A stretch of 64,000 nucleotides of DNA from Apricaphanius iberus (taxonomy: Eukaryota > Chordata > Actinopteri > Cyprinodontiformes > Aphaniidae): NCBI GenBank assembly GCA_028564705.1, contig JAPXFQ010000127.1, forward strand, positions 1,860,001 to 1,924,000. Reading direction: 5' to 3'. Both the position numbers and the translations under genes were made by a program. The notes beneath the pieces were generated by a model. That model ran no database searches and was not told the origin of the DNA. It was given only the letters and a program-made list of their open reading frames with translations. Of the stretch, positions 12,103 to 21,930 are shown piece after piece. Position 1 is the first letter of the stretch. Every line of letters begins with the position of its first letter.

Positions 12103-15040
12103 GCTAAATATCAATTATACAGAAAAATGTTCAGAAAAATCTGGAAATGTCCCATTTACTTCAATATAGTCATAAATTCTAATCTGAAGATTTTACATTT
12201 TGATTGCAACTTATTTTGGTTCTGATCCCAGCTTGCACCAGTTAACGCATACATTATGTGAAAAAAAATTAATACACGTTTCAAAAAATCTAATTTAAAT
12301 ATTTACTTCTTTGTTGTGCAATTTGCCATAAAACCTTAAAAGGGCACATGTTTAGAAATGCCACGATGAATTATACATGATTAAACCAGGTGATTTTGTA
12401 AGGTCATGTAGATTGAGAACTTAATGAACAATTCATTTTTCTCCTCCAATAATTAGAAGGTTCATACCCAATTAATAGAGAACAGTGTAGATCTGTATGT
12501 AGCTTTAACACAAGTAAAACAAAGACCAAAGCATAATTTTTAAAAGGAAATTACTGGTAATCTTCGAATCCTCTGCTCTTTGCAGCTCTGGAGAGACTGT
12601 TACCAGCTCCAGCAGTTGCTCCAGTTCACCCCCAAGAACACAAAGAAAAGAGACAAGACATCAGGTTGACAGAGGACCAGTAGTGACATCACCTAAGCTA
12701 CCTGAAGAGCCACTGTTTCAGCCACCTGTTAGAGGTATGAGATTTTGTTTAAATTGTAGAAATATCCAATATGGTTTAAGCGTTCATCCTTTTTACTCAT
12801 CAAATCCTGTTGAAAAGCTAAGGTCTCAATGTGGACGTAAGTAATGAGCATTAGTAGTGAACTTCTGCAGCTCTGAATGAATATTGAAGAGAATAATCCT
12901 TTACTGTCCAACAGAGGGGAAATTCAGCCGTCACAGCAGCAAAGTGATAGGTAATGGAAGCATTAGTTTCCCGCCAGAAAAATGAATAAAAAACAGAATT
13001 GAGAATAATATATGTAAATGAAGGACAGAACTACAGAACTAAAGTTCTGTGCAGTTATCAAAAATAAAAACGACATTCTCAGATTTGAATGTGCAACTGC
13101 AGAGCAAAATGGAAAAGAATTACAGGATGTGTATGTGTATTTGTGCACTTAAAACAAAACATTTATATGAAGTAAAACAGATATGCAAATAATAGTAATA
13201 GACATTTTATTTGAAATGAGATAACCAGTAAAAATTACTGTGGAGATGTACACATTACTGAGTTTGTTGGGAGCAGTTCCAGTTATAAAGTCTAACAGCT
13301 GGGAAGAAGGACTTACAATAACATTCCTTCATGCACTTAGGTTAGCTCTGCAGCTCAGCAACATCTTCATGCATGGGGTGGGAGACTCTGTCCATCAGTG
13401 ATGTTATTTTGGCCGGAGTCCTTGTGTCTCCCACCAGCTGCACTGGATCCAGGGAGCATCCTACAACAGAGCAGGCCTTCCTGATGAGCTTATCCAACCT
13501 CTTCTCAACACCATAAAAGGTGGCTGATGCCTCCACGTGGTCTAAGAAGGTCTGTAGGAGCCGAAATCCACTACCAACTCCTTGGTTTCATGTGTCCACC
13601 GTCTATACCCTGTGTTGTCCTCACCTGTGATGAGGCCAACTAGGACAGAGTCATCAGATGGTAGTGTAGGGAGTTGATGGAGAAATGTGCAGTATAGAGT
13701 GAAGAGGAATGGTTCAAGCACAGTTCCCTGAGGGTTCCCTGTATTGCAGATGGTTGAGAACCAACTTCTCGAGGGTCTTCATCAGATCAGGGCTACCGGC
13801 CTGTAGCTGCTGAGGTCCTTTAGGTCCTCACAGCAACTAGTGTTGCCTCGTGATCCACTTTTTCTTCTTTTTTTTCCTAAAAGGTAAGTTTCATGTCCCT
13901 CGCCTAACACAGTTGGAGGTATTATAAAGTCCCAAAGGGCAGAAACAGTTCAAAGCCAACAAAAATAGGATACTGGTGACTCAGAGCAGACATTAAATCT
14001 ATGCTGAAAGACTAAATGAGGCTCTTGTTATAGGTCTAAACAACATCTTGCTGGAGTAAAGCTTTGATTTCAAACACACAGTGACAATCGTCGACTCAGA
14101 TCTCCAGGCTATTGTTTTTTACAGAGTTAAGTTTCATTTTTCTTGCAGCGCCTGTTGCAGCAAAGAGACCTCAGAAACCCAGGAGGTTGAAGAACCAGCC
14201 AAGGCGATCTGCCACTGTGAGTCCTCTGTCTACTTACTGGATGCCTATAACCAGTGTATACCATAAAATATGGGTAGTGCTTCATTATGCATTTTTAATT
14301 TTGAGATAGATTTTATTTCCTTTTATTTTGCTCTTCAGGAGCAGATTTGTTATTGAAATACGTACAAGAGGGAATATGTTTCACGACTGCATGATTGTCT
14401 TCCAGAGTTTATTGCCATCTCTTCATTCAGTTATGAGCTTGATAATTCTATTTAGCATTATTGCTTCACAAACTCAATTATTTACTTACAGTGCTTCATT
14501 GGTTTTATATCTACAATGAAAGCCTCAAACGAGTTATATTCTGCAGTAAACTAACTCAAATTCAGGACCACCAGTTTCTCTGCTTGTGCTGTTCCTGAGA
14601 ATTTGTTGTGAAAAGAAGCACTGGAGATGTAAGCATTTATTTCACGTTCACATATGGATTATATTAGTGCAATTAGGCAGATCTGAGGATGCTGAATGGG
14701 ACTCCTTTGGCAGCAAATGTTTTCAAGTAAACAAAATGTTCCCAAAGCTCCTGCACAAACAGTGTAAAAACGCATAGTTTCTGCAGCTGAGGAGATGCTT
14801 AGCAAAGGAATGCTTGAACAGACTGTTTCTCATTTGCATTATCTTCCAGTTAAATCCCTCTCTCCTTCTTCCCCTTTCCTTCTCTAGTCTCGAGTATCAC
14901 AAGAAGACAGCCTGACATACGCAGAATTGGAGTTGGTCCGACCACGGCAGGAGCCACCAGCCCCGTCCAACCCTGATACCACACCCTCCAGCTCAGACAC
15001 TGTGTATGCTCAGATCCTCTTCCAGGAAGAAAAGCTATAG
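331..15040 (+). CDS. vstm4: V-set and transmembrane domain-containing protein 4 (VSTM4)
   Basis: Coding exons are 331-379, 2977-3426, 10803-10856, 10937-11044, 11159-11192, 12586-12734, 14149-14216 and 14888-15040, ending in TAG. All introns are GT-AG and the phases agree, giving about 354 residues (human is about 320). Exon 1 encodes a hydrophobic signal peptide ([16 protein letters not shown]). Exon 2 is one Ig V domain (about residues 17-166) with Cys44, Trp60 and Cys141 in a DxGxYxC context. It has sequons at NVT, NYS, NVT and NGS, and a Thr/Pro-rich insert around residues 66-86. Exon 4 gives one transmembrane helix (about 187-209). The last exon carries LTYAEL (ITIM form) and TVYAQI (ITSM-like), then ends QEEKL, as in mammalian VSTM4. 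The family is a cell-surface Ig protein that can be shed; its signalling role is poorly defined. Whether this is the a or b paralogue cannot be told here. It faces wdfy4 tail to tail. Confidence 0.95.
1950..2780 (+). mobile_element. Degenerate Tc1/mariner transposon remnant (plus strand)
   Basis: This lies in vstm4 intron 1. Reading plus, it retains scrambled pieces of a Tc1 transposase, such as FTFQQ near 2407 and the later acidic-region segment near 2440-2620, with many stops and deletions. The wording is the same as the family at 7325-8310, 18860-20580 and 23590-24335. The ends are not well defined. Confidence 0.6.
2826..2878 (+). repeat. Short LINE 3'-tail-like fragment
   Basis: The stretch with TGTAAATGTGCTATATAAAT followed by a short ATTGAC-type tail resembles the 3' ends of teleost non-LTR retrotransposons. 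It is only about 50 bases and has no coding part, so the assignment is tentative. Confidence 0.35.
3507..3553 (+). repeat. Pentanucleotide microsatellite (TAGAC/TAGAA)n
   Basis: Tandem TAGAC units flanked by TAGAA variants, directly after the vstm4 Ig exon in intron 2. Confidence 0.85.
3690..4980 (+). mobile_element. Degenerate Tc1-like transposon (plus strand)
   Basis: In vstm4 intron 2. The plus strand keeps an N-terminal helix-turn-helix piece ([17 protein letters not shown] at about 4110-4165), then a [17 protein letters not shown] block near 4425-4465, and later [15 protein letters not shown] near 4490-4540. Frames are broken by stops and indels. AAAGTATTCAGAGCCTTTG near 3713 and its approximate inverse AAAGGATCTGAATACTT near 4852 mark end-like sequences. 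The 3' flank to about 4980 matches the usual tail of this family. Confidence 0.75.
5059..5139 (+). repeat. Tetranucleotide microsatellite (ATCT)n
   Basis: About twenty uninterrupted ATCT units, likely length-polymorphic. Confidence 0.95.
5410..5528 (+). mobile_element. 5'-truncated retroposon tail with (ATGG)-like end
   Basis: It begins TGTGATGGACTGGCGACC and ends in GCGGTTCAGAAAATGGATGG followed by AAT repeats. A second copy lies in opposite orientation at 60140-60241 with a clear target-site duplication. This copy has a C-rich insertion near 5476-5490. The structure fits 3' ends of a non-LTR element copied by target-primed reverse transcription. Confidence 0.65.
5529..5575 (-). mobile_element. 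3'-end fragment of the tRNA-derived SINE
   Basis: The GCATTTATATAGTGCTTTTT string matches the tail module of the SINEs at 39326-39574 and 43741-43956. Only the tail is present. Confidence 0.45.
7325..8310 (-). mobile_element. Degenerate Tc1-like transposon (minus strand)
   Basis: In vstm4 intron 2. On the minus strand at 7763-7966 it encodes a recognisable Tc1 transposase piece containing [24 protein letters not shown] and CQQDKDTK. The DQD-type catalytic motif has a damaged context. The plus-strand flank at 7325-7460 corresponds to the non-coding end of the same family, seen again near 23590. It is non-functional. Confidence 0.8.
9060..9130 (+). repeat. LINE 3'-tail-like fragment ending in (TTGTC)n
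   Basis: AAAGTGTGGTATACAAATAA followed by a TGCCTTGTCTTGTC tail resembles common teleost LINE 3' ends. No coding part is attached. Confidence 0.4.
9930..10460 (-). mobile_element. Tc1/mariner-like remnant, second family
   Basis: Segments around 10110-10320 describe, on the minus strand, a decayed transposase C-terminus and the FQQDLA-type aspartate region (CCTGCTGGAAAATGAAGTCA near 10296). The same wording recurs at 36200-37060, so these are two copies of one family. Many indels. Confidence 0.6.
12044..12096 (+). repeat. Dinucleotide microsatellite (AT)n
   Basis: About 25 AT units in a vstm4 intron. Confidence 0.95.
12915..12950 (+). CDS. vstm4: Possible optional 36-base exon of vstm4
   Basis: Between exons 6 and 7 there is an AG-flanked 36-base segment followed by a GTAATG donor. 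It starts and ends in phase 1, exactly the phase of the flanking junction, so inclusion keeps the frame and adds 12 residues reading [12 protein letters not shown] to the basic, serine-rich cytoplasmic tail. The acceptor has a modest pyrimidine tract. I do not recognise these residues in mammalian VSTM4, so this may be fish-specific or a chance exon. Confidence 0.45.
13330..13830 (-). mobile_element. L2-like LINE reverse transcriptase fragment
   Basis: In the intron between vstm4 exons 6 and 7. Reading minus from about 13740, the frame gives a [13 protein letters not shown] block (reverse-transcriptase GxPQG motif), then [10 protein letters not shown] in place of the catalytic F/YxDD, then TKELVVDF. 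From about 13536 it gives [12 protein letters not shown] and DRVSHPMHE, typical of the C-terminal part of these polyproteins. Pieces between motifs are deleted and frames change, so it is a dead remnant. Confidence 0.75.
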
Positions 15041-15331
15041 ACCTGGCAGCTCGCTACCTCCTAGTGAGGGCAGAGGTTCAGTTGTCCATCCAAAACTGAA
15101 CTAAGCAGCATCTAAATGAACATATTTATAAACTACAAGTATGATATTTAGCTGTTTTTGATGAAAGATGCCACTTTTGTGGGTAAGTAAGGGTTTGGAG
15201 TGTAATATGTGCAGGACAAATTCTGCCCAACTACTTTGAGGTCTTTACTTGTTGACGTCCTCGCTGGCCTGTGAGACTATAGCCACGATTTACTGTTAAC
15301 TATTGTCTATAAACCTATGAGAGTGTGTTGA

Positions 15332-15337
15332 AATAAA
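15332..15337 (+). terminator. vstm4 polyadenylation signal (AATAAA)
   Basis: A canonical AATAAA lies about 290 bases after the vstm4 stop codon and is the first in the 3' flank. A second AATAAA occurs near 15433. Confidence 0.6.
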
Positions 15338-17484
15338 CGAATGTGTAGGATTTCTTTTTACCGCAGCATTGTGTCACTTTAAAAGTCAGCTTTTTAAGAA
15401 AACTCATTATTATTGTATTAAAACTCCGTATTAATAAATATGCTATAGTCTGAAGTCTTCAATATGAGAGGAGCCTATAAAAGAAAATATTCTGCAGTTA
15501 ACCTCAATCACAACATTGCATATCCGGCTTGTGTTTCTACAATGCAGAAAGATATGCTGCATAAGGTACATAACACTCCACCATTACCCTCCAATGTTTC
15601 TGATGACATTACAGATTTTTTTTTGGGACATGTCGAAAAATTGTGCTGCATGACTGTCACTGAGATACTAAATTTCCACCTGTTTCTAGAAGGTGTTGTT
15701 ACAGGATTGATTATTTATGCAATAGCCAATGAATAGTTATAGTAAGCATTTTACTCTGAGAGCTCATCTTGTGGGGCAAGATGTATTTTTGGCACAAGTA
15801 GTTTGTAGTTTAATTACATTTCTTCCCTTTTTGCCTGTTTTAATACTTACACTATTCACACTCTTACTGACTTGACACTTATGCACCGTTTCCTGCTACA
15901 CCTCTAAACAGATTAAGCTTAACATGTCAGTAACAGTGTATTGAACATAGCCCCATAGAGAAGCCGGATATTTCCTGTAAGGGTGATTAATTTTCTGTAA
16001 ATTAACAGTAGACTAAGAGTCAAGATGAATGTGGCTGAAAAGCTTAAACGAGAAGAGAATACATTTGTCAGGGCATAGACCAGAGAAGAAATGTTAGATT
16101 CATAAAAAAATTAACAGCGTTGCTGACAGCAGATCAAGTATAAAGTGGATCACTGCCTATTCCCAATTCAGTATTCATGATTTTTTTCTGTGGAACGTAA
16201 TTACAAATATTTTGCTCATATTTTCATAAAGCATATTAAAAATTTTTGAGAGAAAACTGCAAATAGGAAAGCAGAAACACCTAGGCAAAAGGCTACTTGA
16301 TATGCTGTTGGCTGAAGGCATTTGCAAATTGCCCAATCCAGGAGCAACATTCATTTTCGTGATGCCCCAAAAATGTTATTTAGTACAGGTAAGATATTAA
16401 TAGCTTTTAACATGTTAACAGAACCCAACTCCAAAAAATATATTTGTTTTGTCAAACTAAAGAGACACTATGTCTGTGGAATGAAGATTCATCCACTACA
16501 GCCAAAGGCTTGGAGTGGCTCCAACTGACAGACGTCTGACCTACTTTAGCCTTGTTTCCTCTGAGTGGAATGATGCAGCTTGCGGTCTGTTTTTTTTTTG
16601 TCGGTTTCTACAGTAAAAGTGGCCCATACAGCAAGGCCAGTACCGGTCCCGTAATGGCCCCGTTCTTCAGCTGTAGGTCCATAGGACAATGGTCCGGTAT
16701 GGTTAGGGCGGAGATACTGGCATTCCACAACACAATCCTTTTGTAGAGGAAATAAAATAAACATCACTGCTTATGACAAGCATGAGACATAAACACCAGT
16801 GCTATTGTTTCATCTCACCTCATTGTACATATAATATATTTCTCTTTGCCAGACAGAGCCCACTCATAAACACTGCAGTAAGGTTTGCGTAAAGAAAGAA
16901 CCAAGAAACAAGCACGACCTGCTGTCTTGCTGAACTAGTACGCCACGGTACAACCCCGCCTCCCCAGTGAGTGTCCACCTGGCGGTTAAAATACTCTTCT
17001 GATTACAGCGGAGCATAAAATAGGGGATTAGATGAAGCCGCACCGTTCTGCTCAGTGTAAATCAGGCTTTTGCAACCAATTTTACTTGGCACTAAGGGGC
17101 ACCTATTTTATATGATGAAACTTTTACCTGAAAATGTTTAATTTATTCATACATGTAAAAAATAAATAAATAAATAAATAAATAAAACATTTAAGGTAGT
17201 GACATCAGAGTAAAGTAATTTACTGATTACCTGATTCAGTTGACACTCAAATTTACACCCTTCATCTCAGTAAAAAGCTACTGGGCAAAATGAGGTTGCA
17301 TCAAAAAACATCAAGACCATAGTTGTTGAGTGATATGCTTTATACATATACAATATGCTTTGGTTGAGGGTTACATGATATTAGCAAAACATGTAACATG
17401 ACATTAAATGAGGCAATAAGATGACTCGCAATGACAAAAAAAAAGTTAATGTCTGTCTGGTTTGAGTTTAGCAAACACACACCA

Positions 17485-17610
17485 CTAGAGAAAGACTCGG
17501 AGATCGAATATCTCCACCAATACAGCTCTTTTGAGTTAGGTGGCTAACTCACAGATAGACAAACCTTGGTGAAAACATATCCTCCTTGGTGGACATAATA
17601 CTGAAAGGTC
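17485..17610 (-). repeat. End fragment of a dispersed repeat
   Basis: On the minus strand it reads CACCAAGGAGGATATGTTTT and continues to GATCTCCGAGTCTTTC, the two ends of a common vertebrate interspersed repeat with its middle lost. A shorter piece (GGCCAAGGAGGTTATATGTT) lies at 11292-11311 in vstm4. Confidence 0.4.
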
Positions 17611-18859
17611 TACCCAGCTAAAGATTAAAAAGAAATTCCTAGGTCATCAACAACAAAGTTTCATTGAAAAAGTTTCCTCTGGCTTCTTTTTAATAGCAGC
17701 AACCTTACAAGTAGTTTTATGCAGCATTAAACAACTAATACCAGCAAACATATTATGGAGGCTTGGACAGCCTAAATAAATGGTACTTCAATTATTATCA
17801 CAAATATTACTGCAGTTCTACCCGATATGCGTAATCTGTGCAGGGATGCTGCAAATTGGTTCGTATTTGCAGTACATTGTGCAGCCCTACTTCTGCTTCC
17901 TCAAGTTTAGACACATCTAACAGATTTTAAAACATGCCAACATCCATGGTAAGGTTAAAAACAGTGTCACAGCTACTTTAAGAATTGTTAATCTACCAAA
18001 GATAATTATTGTTGGACATTTTCTCCTTTTAAGAAACAAAGAAACCACATCTTTATCAAAAATTGATCAGTATTCTAATCTGATTCATGCCACAAAAGAT
18101 AAACCTCTCTGGTCATTGCTTTGGTAAATCTTTCATAAAATTCCAGCAATGAGTTCAATCAATGTGTAAAAGCGACATTTTAAATCCAGAAAGCACTAAA
18201 CAAAGGGAAGGCGAAGGGTGAAGGCCATTTTGTGAAGGTCAGGTTTTGAAAAACAGGATGAAAAACGGGATGAAGATGGAGGTGTCTACACACTGAAAAA
18301 TAGGCACATTTACTCTCCTCTAGCAAGTAGAAGAGAGAAAAAGAGAGACCATCATCCCCCACAGTTCATACTCACTGACTGGTATGAACCCACTAATGAC
18401 TACATTTATTCAAATTAGACTAATTGTAATCATGGTTAATAATTAGCTTTACAGTGCATTATAATTGGGTTAGGCTACAAGATGGTTCTGCCTAGGTGCA
18501 ATAATTTATTTGATTTAATTATTCTAAGAAACCCAATGGTTTGACATCTCATATCATAAAACCAGCCATGTAGAGAGAATGGAGATGGCTGTTGTCTTTA
18601 GAGAAGGTCAATGCTTGCTCTCTGGGAAAATTATGAGGACTATTTTCCACTCTATTAAGCCACTCCACTTAGCGCAATTAGCCACACACACAAAGGTTAA
18701 AGACAGGAAACCCGTCCTTTATGATAGAGAAGAGTGGTGCATCTTCTTGAGAGTCACAACAACACACTTAACACATGCAGGACTCCAGGATCTCAAATGT
18801 CCAGCATGGCCACTTGTTTATTGCCTTTCATGTGATAAACCATCACAGAGTAACACACC

Positions 18860-20580
18860 ACTGTGAAGTGGAATTAAATATACCTAACAGTTAATTTTTC
18901 TTTCTTCAATTGAAATGTGTGCATGCGTTTGTATTCAGCCTCTCTACTTCAACATGTTGACCTGCCTTACATTTGCAAATTGTTTAGCTTTACATATCAA
19001 GAGACTGCTGATGTTGCCCGTTATTCATTGCAAAAATAACTCAAATTCACTCAGATTAGATGGCGAACATCATCAATTATCAAGATTTTCAAGATAGAAT
19101 AATCATTCAATTTAGATTTGGAGTTTGACTAGGCCATTCTAAGACCTGAACATGCTTTGATCTAATGCATAGGTGTCAAACCCAGACCCAATCATATTTG
19201 ACCCAAAAGATGATTTCGTATTTTTACTAGAGCTTAGCTGCTGATCTACAGGGCATGCATCACTGTTAATAAAACACACTGAATGGTCTGCTGGGGCATT
19301 ACCATTACAATTTAGCTCAGAATGCTCCAAACAGGGAAGCATGACTGAATTAACTTCAGATTGTGACTTTTGTTTCATTTCACCACTTCAAGAGTTAGAT
19401 TTTTGCCCATGGTGCATCTGAATTTTACATCCTGAATCAAAACCATTTCATTGTTTAACTTTTTTGTGTTCTTCTCTCCTACGAAGGTAAACCTCCATCC
19501 CAGTACCAAGTCTTTTGCAGACTAACACATGTTCATCCAGATCTTCACTGTATTTAGCACCATCCATCCTCCCATACACTCATCAAAGTTCCAGTCTCTG
19601 CTCAACAAAAAGCATAATGCTGCCATCATGTGCATCTGTGGTAATAGGCTGTTACCTTTCTGCCACACATTTGGTTTAGCATTAAAAGGCTTTTGGGAAA
19701 CTGCAAATTTGACTTATTCAGGCTTTCTTCTAGCTTTTCTTCCATAAAGGCCCCAGAGTCTCCCACCAGTTCTGAGTCTATGCAGTTGCTCTTGAGCAGT
19801 GATACTGGTACTTAGTGGCACGTTACTCCTAATATGATCTAAGCCTCTCTGTGTTAGTAATTTAGTAATTTTCTTAAGCAAAAATACATATTTGGTGCAC
19901 GGGGTCAACGGCAGCAAAAGCATTAGGAAAATAAGCAGCGATAGCGGTAAATATGGTCTTACATACCTTCTACGACACTGCTGTCGTCTTTTTTTGTCCT
20001 AATCTGAAAATTAAACAGCTGATCATCTCCTCTATGGTCGCCATGTCTGTTTTATTTCTACCCTAAAAATCCGGCAATCTATCCGGTCTGAGTTCTGTAC
20101 TCTGCCCCGTAGTGGAAATCCCCAGTAGTACATGCAGTGCAGAAGCAAGTATGTGCCCAAGATGTAGCCTGTTGGTGGGGTCAACGCGAAGTTATGCAAG
20201 GTTAAAAAGTACGTATATTTCCGGCCCTTACTGTTGAAATGCATTTCCAATTAAGTGATTACTGGCAAAACCGGTTATTGCTCCAATGCTGAGGCAGTGG
20301 GGAGTGTTACTGGCAGCTACTGCAAGTAACTAATAAAGTAACATGTAATCTAAGTTAATTTTGAAATGAAGTAATCAGTAAAGTAACTAAGTTACTTCTA
20401 AAAAGAGTATTCAGTAATCAGATTACTGATTCAAAGTAACTGTGGCAACACTGCTCTTGAGTTACTATGGGTAGATGGATTGAGCAGTGTTGTGAAATAT
20501 GTTCAAAGCTTGGGATATGGTTTTAGTCTCCATTTTTCAACTTTTCCCACTACTTTATCTCTGACCTGTCTGCTGTGTTA
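18860..20580 (-). mobile_element. Degenerate Tc1-like transposon interrupted by a hAT MITE
   Basis: Pieces at 18910-19760 and 20454-20580 match the Tc1 family of 7325-8310: GCATGCGTTTGTATTCAGCC near the left end, the decayed transposase body around 19480-19750, and CAAAGCTTGGGATATG near 20503. The coding strand is minus and heavily mutated. It is split by the insertion at 19797-20453, so it is the older element. Confidence 0.75.
19797..20453. mobile_element. Non-autonomous hAT element (MITE), 657 bp, with 8-bp target duplication
   Basis: The element begins CAGTGATACTGG and ends CCA-rich ...GGCAACACTG, so the termini are imperfect inverted repeats of CAGTG type. It is flanked on both sides by the identical octamer CTCTTGAG (19789-19796 and 20454-20461). 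An 8-bp target-site duplication is the hallmark of hAT transposons. It contains no long ORF. Subterminal GTTACT/AGTAAC repeats are typical of teleost hAT MITEs. Confidence 0.88.
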
Positions 20581-21008
20581 CATTAGGAATTAACTTTCAA
20601 GCTGCCTCTTTTTAAATGGGTGAGAGTCAAAGCAGGACTTTGTGGTCAGTCCCACGGAGATGGATCTAAAGAGACATATTTGTCTTTGGCAAACCATAAA
20701 CATGCAAAGAATCTGTAACAAGCATGAAGCTTCCCTCAACAAGACCTAAACACATTTCAAATCCCCCACATCCTAAATTCTTCACCAAGAATTATGATCC
20801 GAGGAAGCAGTTAAATTCCCCTAAGTACCGCATTACGAACACATAGTTAAAATCAAAAGCCAGTTCATGTCTGACAAACATCCTGAACTCTGCATGCTAC
20901 AAATATTCAGCAAAAACATCTTTTAGTGTAAAATGCAAACTTGTGTGTATCCCGTTGTAGTATCCTAAAAAATGACCTAATAATTATTTATTACTGTGGT
21001 AATAAAAT

Positions 21009-21071
21009 TTTATACCACAGAACTGTGGTATAAAGTTCTGTAATATATATATTACAGAACTTTATACCACA
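21009..21071. repeat. Overlapping perfect palindromes
   Basis: 21024-21071 is a 48-base perfect palindrome with no spacer (24-base arms). Its left part overlaps a second inverted repeat, 21009-21034, with 12-base arms and a 2-base spacer. The same 12-base word TTTATACCACAG or its complement occurs three times. It could form a cruciform. No transposon ends are recognised. Confidence 0.9.
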
Positions 21072-21316
21072 AACTCCACACTGAAAACCGTTTGAACATA
21101 ACGTTTTATATTCACACATATGCTCTTTTTCAGTTTAAAACTGATAAAGTTACTTCAATTTAACTATGGAGCCACTATAGTCCCTTCTGCTGGAGCAAGA
21201 AAGGGTCAATTTTATTTATTAATTGTACTTTTTTTATTTTAGCATATCTTTGTCAGTAAGCTTTAGGTTTCACTTTTTAGAAGGTTCAGTGACCCGACAC
21301 TGGTCTCCTTGAATTA

Positions 21317-21651
21317 GGGCGTTTTCACATGGGACTCGAGTCCGTACTCGGGTACCGTATTTGGTCACAATCCCCTTATTTCATACCATGTGAACACAGC
21401 CTGGACCCTGCAGTATACGTCTCGAGAGACCTGCCTTGGAGGTAGTATCGGACATCGGTACTTTAACTCCCTTGTTTGTTGGATAGCAGTAGCAACAGAA
21501 TTATTTGAATACCCCCACCTGCTGTTTTGGTGTAGTCCGTCATATAAAACACTGAATTCCAGCACGGGCCGAGATCCGCGCGATGTGAACAGAAAAAATT
21601 TCAGTTTTTCTCTGGCCGTTTTCTGATACGACCACACATGTGAAAATGTCC
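21317..21651. mobile_element. PIF/Harbinger-like MITE, 335 bp, TTA target duplication
   Basis: The left end reads GGGCGTTTTCACATGGGAC and the right end, inverted, reads GGACATTTTCACATGTGTG, giving imperfect terminal inverted repeats. TTA flanks both sides (21314-21316 and 21652-21654), fitting the 3-bp TWA duplication of PIF/Harbinger elements. It has no transposase gene. Confidence 0.8.
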
Positions 21652-21696
21652 TTAGAAAGGCATAAGAAATGATCTCAGATAGTGTCTGTTCATAAT

Positions 21697-21702
21697 TTTA
21701 TT
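21697..21702 (-). terminator. Candidate wdfy4 polyadenylation signal
   Basis: On the minus strand AATAAA lies about 230 bases beyond the wdfy4 stop codon. It is a plausible poly(A) signal; another AATAA-type motif is near 21722. Confidence 0.5.
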
Positions 21703-21930
21703 TATAATCATCATCATTCATTATTTATACAGAAAAATACATAATTCATGATTCTGTTAAGTGGGATATATTGTATTTTTTATAACTTAATCCTATTGTA
21801 ACTACTACAAGATTGCTGATGTGAAGCAGCTCGTACTTTTCAGCCAGCGTCACACCTTGGATTGTTGAGATATCTCACTATTCCCTCATGGAGCATCATG
21901 GCACACAGAAATGTCCACTGCAACTATTGT

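Larger units (their letters stand above)
15345..21690. other. Tail-to-tail intergenic spacer between vstm4 and wdfy4
   Basis: I find no host gene in this 6.3 kb. It contains an (AAAT)n tract at 17158-17186, a repeat end at 17485-17610, a Tc1 remnant split by a hAT MITE (18860-20580), a palindrome cluster (21009-21071) and a Harbinger-type MITE (21317-21651). The stretch 16540-17080 is richer in G+C and CpG than its surroundings and I cannot assign it. ORFs of up to 95 codons here show no recognisable domain. Confidence 0.6.

Noticed and set aside
15464..15736. 90-codon plus-strand ORF after vstm4
   Set aside because: AT-rich, no domain, no neighbouring splice sites or promoter that support it.
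18579..18866. 95-codon plus-strand ORF in the intergenic spacer
   Set aside because: No homology recognised and no gene context; likely chance ORF.
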